A stretch of DNA of 64,000 nucleotides from Bacillota bacterium (GTDB taxonomy: Bacteria > Bacillota > Clostridia > Lachnospirales > Lachnospiraceae): the NCBI GenBank assembly GCA_023398375.1, contig JAEWSH010000019.1:184000-247999 (forward strand), in the 5' to 3' direction. The notes under the pieces are model-generated. The model was not told where the DNA came from. It ran no database searches and saw nothing but the letters and a program-made list of their open reading frames with translations. Below are positions 62,842 through 64,000 of the stretch, piece after piece; the first letter of the stretch is position 1, and every line of letters starts with the position of its first letter. Both the position numbers and the translations under genes were made by a program.

Positions 62842-64000
62842 TGTACATTAGTCAATGATGTGACACCAACTTCTCAAAAATAAAAGAATTGATATGTTAC
62901 TATAAATGTTAATCAGTGAATAGGTTACTGTTTTACTTCATTCTTGTTGAGTTTCCAATTCGAGACGCTTTTGTAGAGATGATTTCCATCCGAGCACTTG
63001 CATTGGAATACGATTGGAACGGTTTAAGTATCGCTTCATTTGAACCATAAGATCATGATAGCTATAGAAATTTATATGGTTATAGAAGCGTTCCTGGTCA
63101 TTACGGTGACTACGCTCTACCTTTCCATTATGTTGTGGTGTCCTAGGACGAATCCTTTTATGATTTATTTTTAATTCTGTGCATAAGACATCAAGTGGAT
63201 GAATTCTTTCAGTTTTCTTGAGATGAGTGAATTCAGCACCGTTATCAGTTTGAAGGATTTCTGGTTTATACCCGAAGTAGATAATTGCACGTTTTAAGAA
63301 GTCACAAGTTGAATAGCTGCTTTGCTCCATATAGGGATATAGAAAACGTTCCCTGGAAGCTTCATCAATGACAGTATACTGATAGAATTTTTGCGCAACA
63401 GTACCAGAATAGCAGGCATTCGGAACGTATTTAACATCCATCTGCCATTTCACACCTAAATCGGTAGGCGTATCGTAAGGCTTTGGTTTGCGAACTTTTT
63501 TAGTAGAGAGCGCTTTGCTGGTATACCCAAATCTGCAGTAAACACGATATAGTGAGCCTGGATGACGGGAGTAGCCTTTATCAGAACGAAGTTTTCCGTA
63601 AAGTTCACATACGGATATATGAGGATTTCTACGATGATAATTTTTTATCCATAGGAGTTCTTCAACAGTATGAGAATTCGGATGTGGTGTCAGAGGACGA
63701 TGTGTTTTATCCATCAGGGAGTCCTTTGTACCATCAAACTTCTTGTTCCAACGGAGAAGGGAAGATTTTGATATATGATATCTTCTTATTACAAAAGAAA
63801 TACCGACACCAGTGCGGTATAATTTAACAGCATGATATTTTGTTGAAATTTCATGTGGCAGATATCGTTGTGAATGTGTTATTGTATTCATGACGGTTGA
63901 AGTTCCTTTTATATAGAATTGTTTTTTGTGGTGATTAACATTCTATAGGACTCAACCGTTTTTGTATAGTTGTAGGTGTCACATCAATTGTAACCCAACA
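62842..64000 (-). mobile_element. Insertion sequence with imperfect terminal inverted repeats
   Basis: The left end TGTACATTAGTCAATGATGT is followed by GACACC; the right end, read inward from the last base of the window, is TGTTGGGTTACAATTGATGT followed by GACACC. The shared 11-bp block GATGTGACACC is exactly 15 bp from each tip. About 1.16 kb with one transposase gene. The right boundary coincides with the window edge, so a target-site duplication cannot be checked. Confidence 0.75.
62938..63891 (-). CDS. DDE transposase with integrase core (IS481/IS3-like)
   Basis: 317 aa. N-terminal helix-turn-helix (GVGISFVIRRYHISKSSLLRW), an HTH-like linker (ISVCELYGKL), then the rve integrase core with catalytic Asp in KWQMDVKYV, Asp in QTDNGAEF and Glu in HNGKVERSHRNDQERFY. 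A single frame with no programmed frameshift visible, which favours IS481-like over classical IS3. The gene appears intact, so the IS may be active. Confidence 0.92.
   Translation of the reverse strand: MNTITHSQRYLPHEISTKYHAVKLYRTGVGISFVIRRYHISKSSLLRWNKKFDGTKDSLMDKTHRPLTPHPNSHTVEELLWIKNYHRRNPHISVCELYGKLRSDKGYSRHPGSLYRVYCRFGYTSKALSTKKVRKPKPYDTPTDLGVKWQMDVKYVPNACYSGTVAQKFYQYTVIDEASRERFLYPYMEQSSYSTCDFLKRAIIYFGYKPEILQTDNGAEFTHLKKTERIHPLDVLCTELKINHKRIRPRTPQHNGKVERSHRNDQERFYNHINFYSYHDLMVQMKRYLNRSNRIPMQVLGWKSSLQKRLELETQQE

Noticed and set aside
1..64000. CRISPR arrays, tRNA or rRNA genes, phage genes
   Set aside because: No regularly spaced repeats, no cloverleaf or rRNA sequence and no phage structural genes were seen.

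Overview
The window looks like a chromosomal segment of a gut-type Lachnospiraceae (Clostridia: Blautia, Ruminococcus or Lachnoclostridium-like). The evidence is low-to-moderate GC, strong AGGAGG-type ribosome sites, many GTG/TTG starts, YesM/YesN-type two-component systems, MsmEFG-type sugar importers, and a glycyl-radical bacterial microcompartment (BMC) locus whose gene order resembles the fucose/rhamnose locus of Clostridium phytofermentans (recalled, not searched). The theme is capture and fermentation of the deoxysugars L-fucose and L-rhamnose.

Layout. 1-3389: end of a ribose-type ABC permease, its binding protein and a chemoreceptor. 3392-4111 (minus): PHP phosphoesterase. 4288-18158: BMC locus, in the order glycyl-radical diol dehydratase, activase, PduU-like shell protein, a free-standing GreA/Rnk-like gene with its own promoter and leader terminator, class II aldolase, CoA-acylating aldehyde dehydrogenase, Zn-type alcohol dehydrogenase, four BMC-H shell genes, PduL, BMC-P, PduS, PduT and a DeoR regulator. 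18203-22777: TPP-riboswitch-controlled thiamine cluster (thiC, thiW, thiM, thiE, thiD). 22788-29325: a minus-strand lipoprotein, then a fucose-isomerase-like protein, class V aminotransferase, a small unknown protein and a GH31 glycosidase. 29291-37748: two-component system, sugar ABC importer and GH95 alpha-L-fucosidase. 38475-48725: GH78 alpha-L-rhamnosidase, a second ABC importer, a second two-component system and an AraC regulator. 49436-62588: rhaB, rhaA, AraC regulator, rhamnose-type ABC importer, rhamnose mutarotase, a second AraC regulator, a medium-chain dehydrogenase, an aldo/keto reductase and a FucU-type mutarotase. 62842-64000: an IS element with a DDE transposase.

How the genes fit together (inference from families). 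Fucosylated and rhamnosylated oligosaccharides enter through two importers that lack an ATPase in the window. Glycosidases without signal peptides (GH95, GH78, GH31) cut them in the cytoplasm. RhaA and RhaB make rhamnulose-1-phosphate. One aldolase with a C-terminal encapsulation-type helix probably splits rhamnulose-1-P and fuculose-1-P into DHAP and lactaldehyde. Lactaldehyde is reduced to 1,2-propanediol, dehydrated by the glycyl-radical enzyme to propionaldehyde inside the shell, and disproportionated to propanol and propionyl-phosphate by the alcohol dehydrogenase, aldehyde dehydrogenase and PduL. PduS and PduT offer an electron route across the shell. No L-fuculokinase, canonical L-fucose isomerase, rhamnulose-1-P aldolase (rhaD) or propionate kinase was seen, so these must be elsewhere or be replaced.

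The intergenic DNA is rich in structure: three nested palindromes between BMC genes, a MITE-like family with TTTGCACA inner ends, a duplicated leader before a histidine kinase, several operator-like repeats, and a BMC shell gene with two good ribosome sites in one frame. The strongest candidate for something new is the unit at 8219-8869: helically phased direct repeats, a consensus promoter, a leader terminator and a GreA/Rnk-like gene inside a BMC locus.
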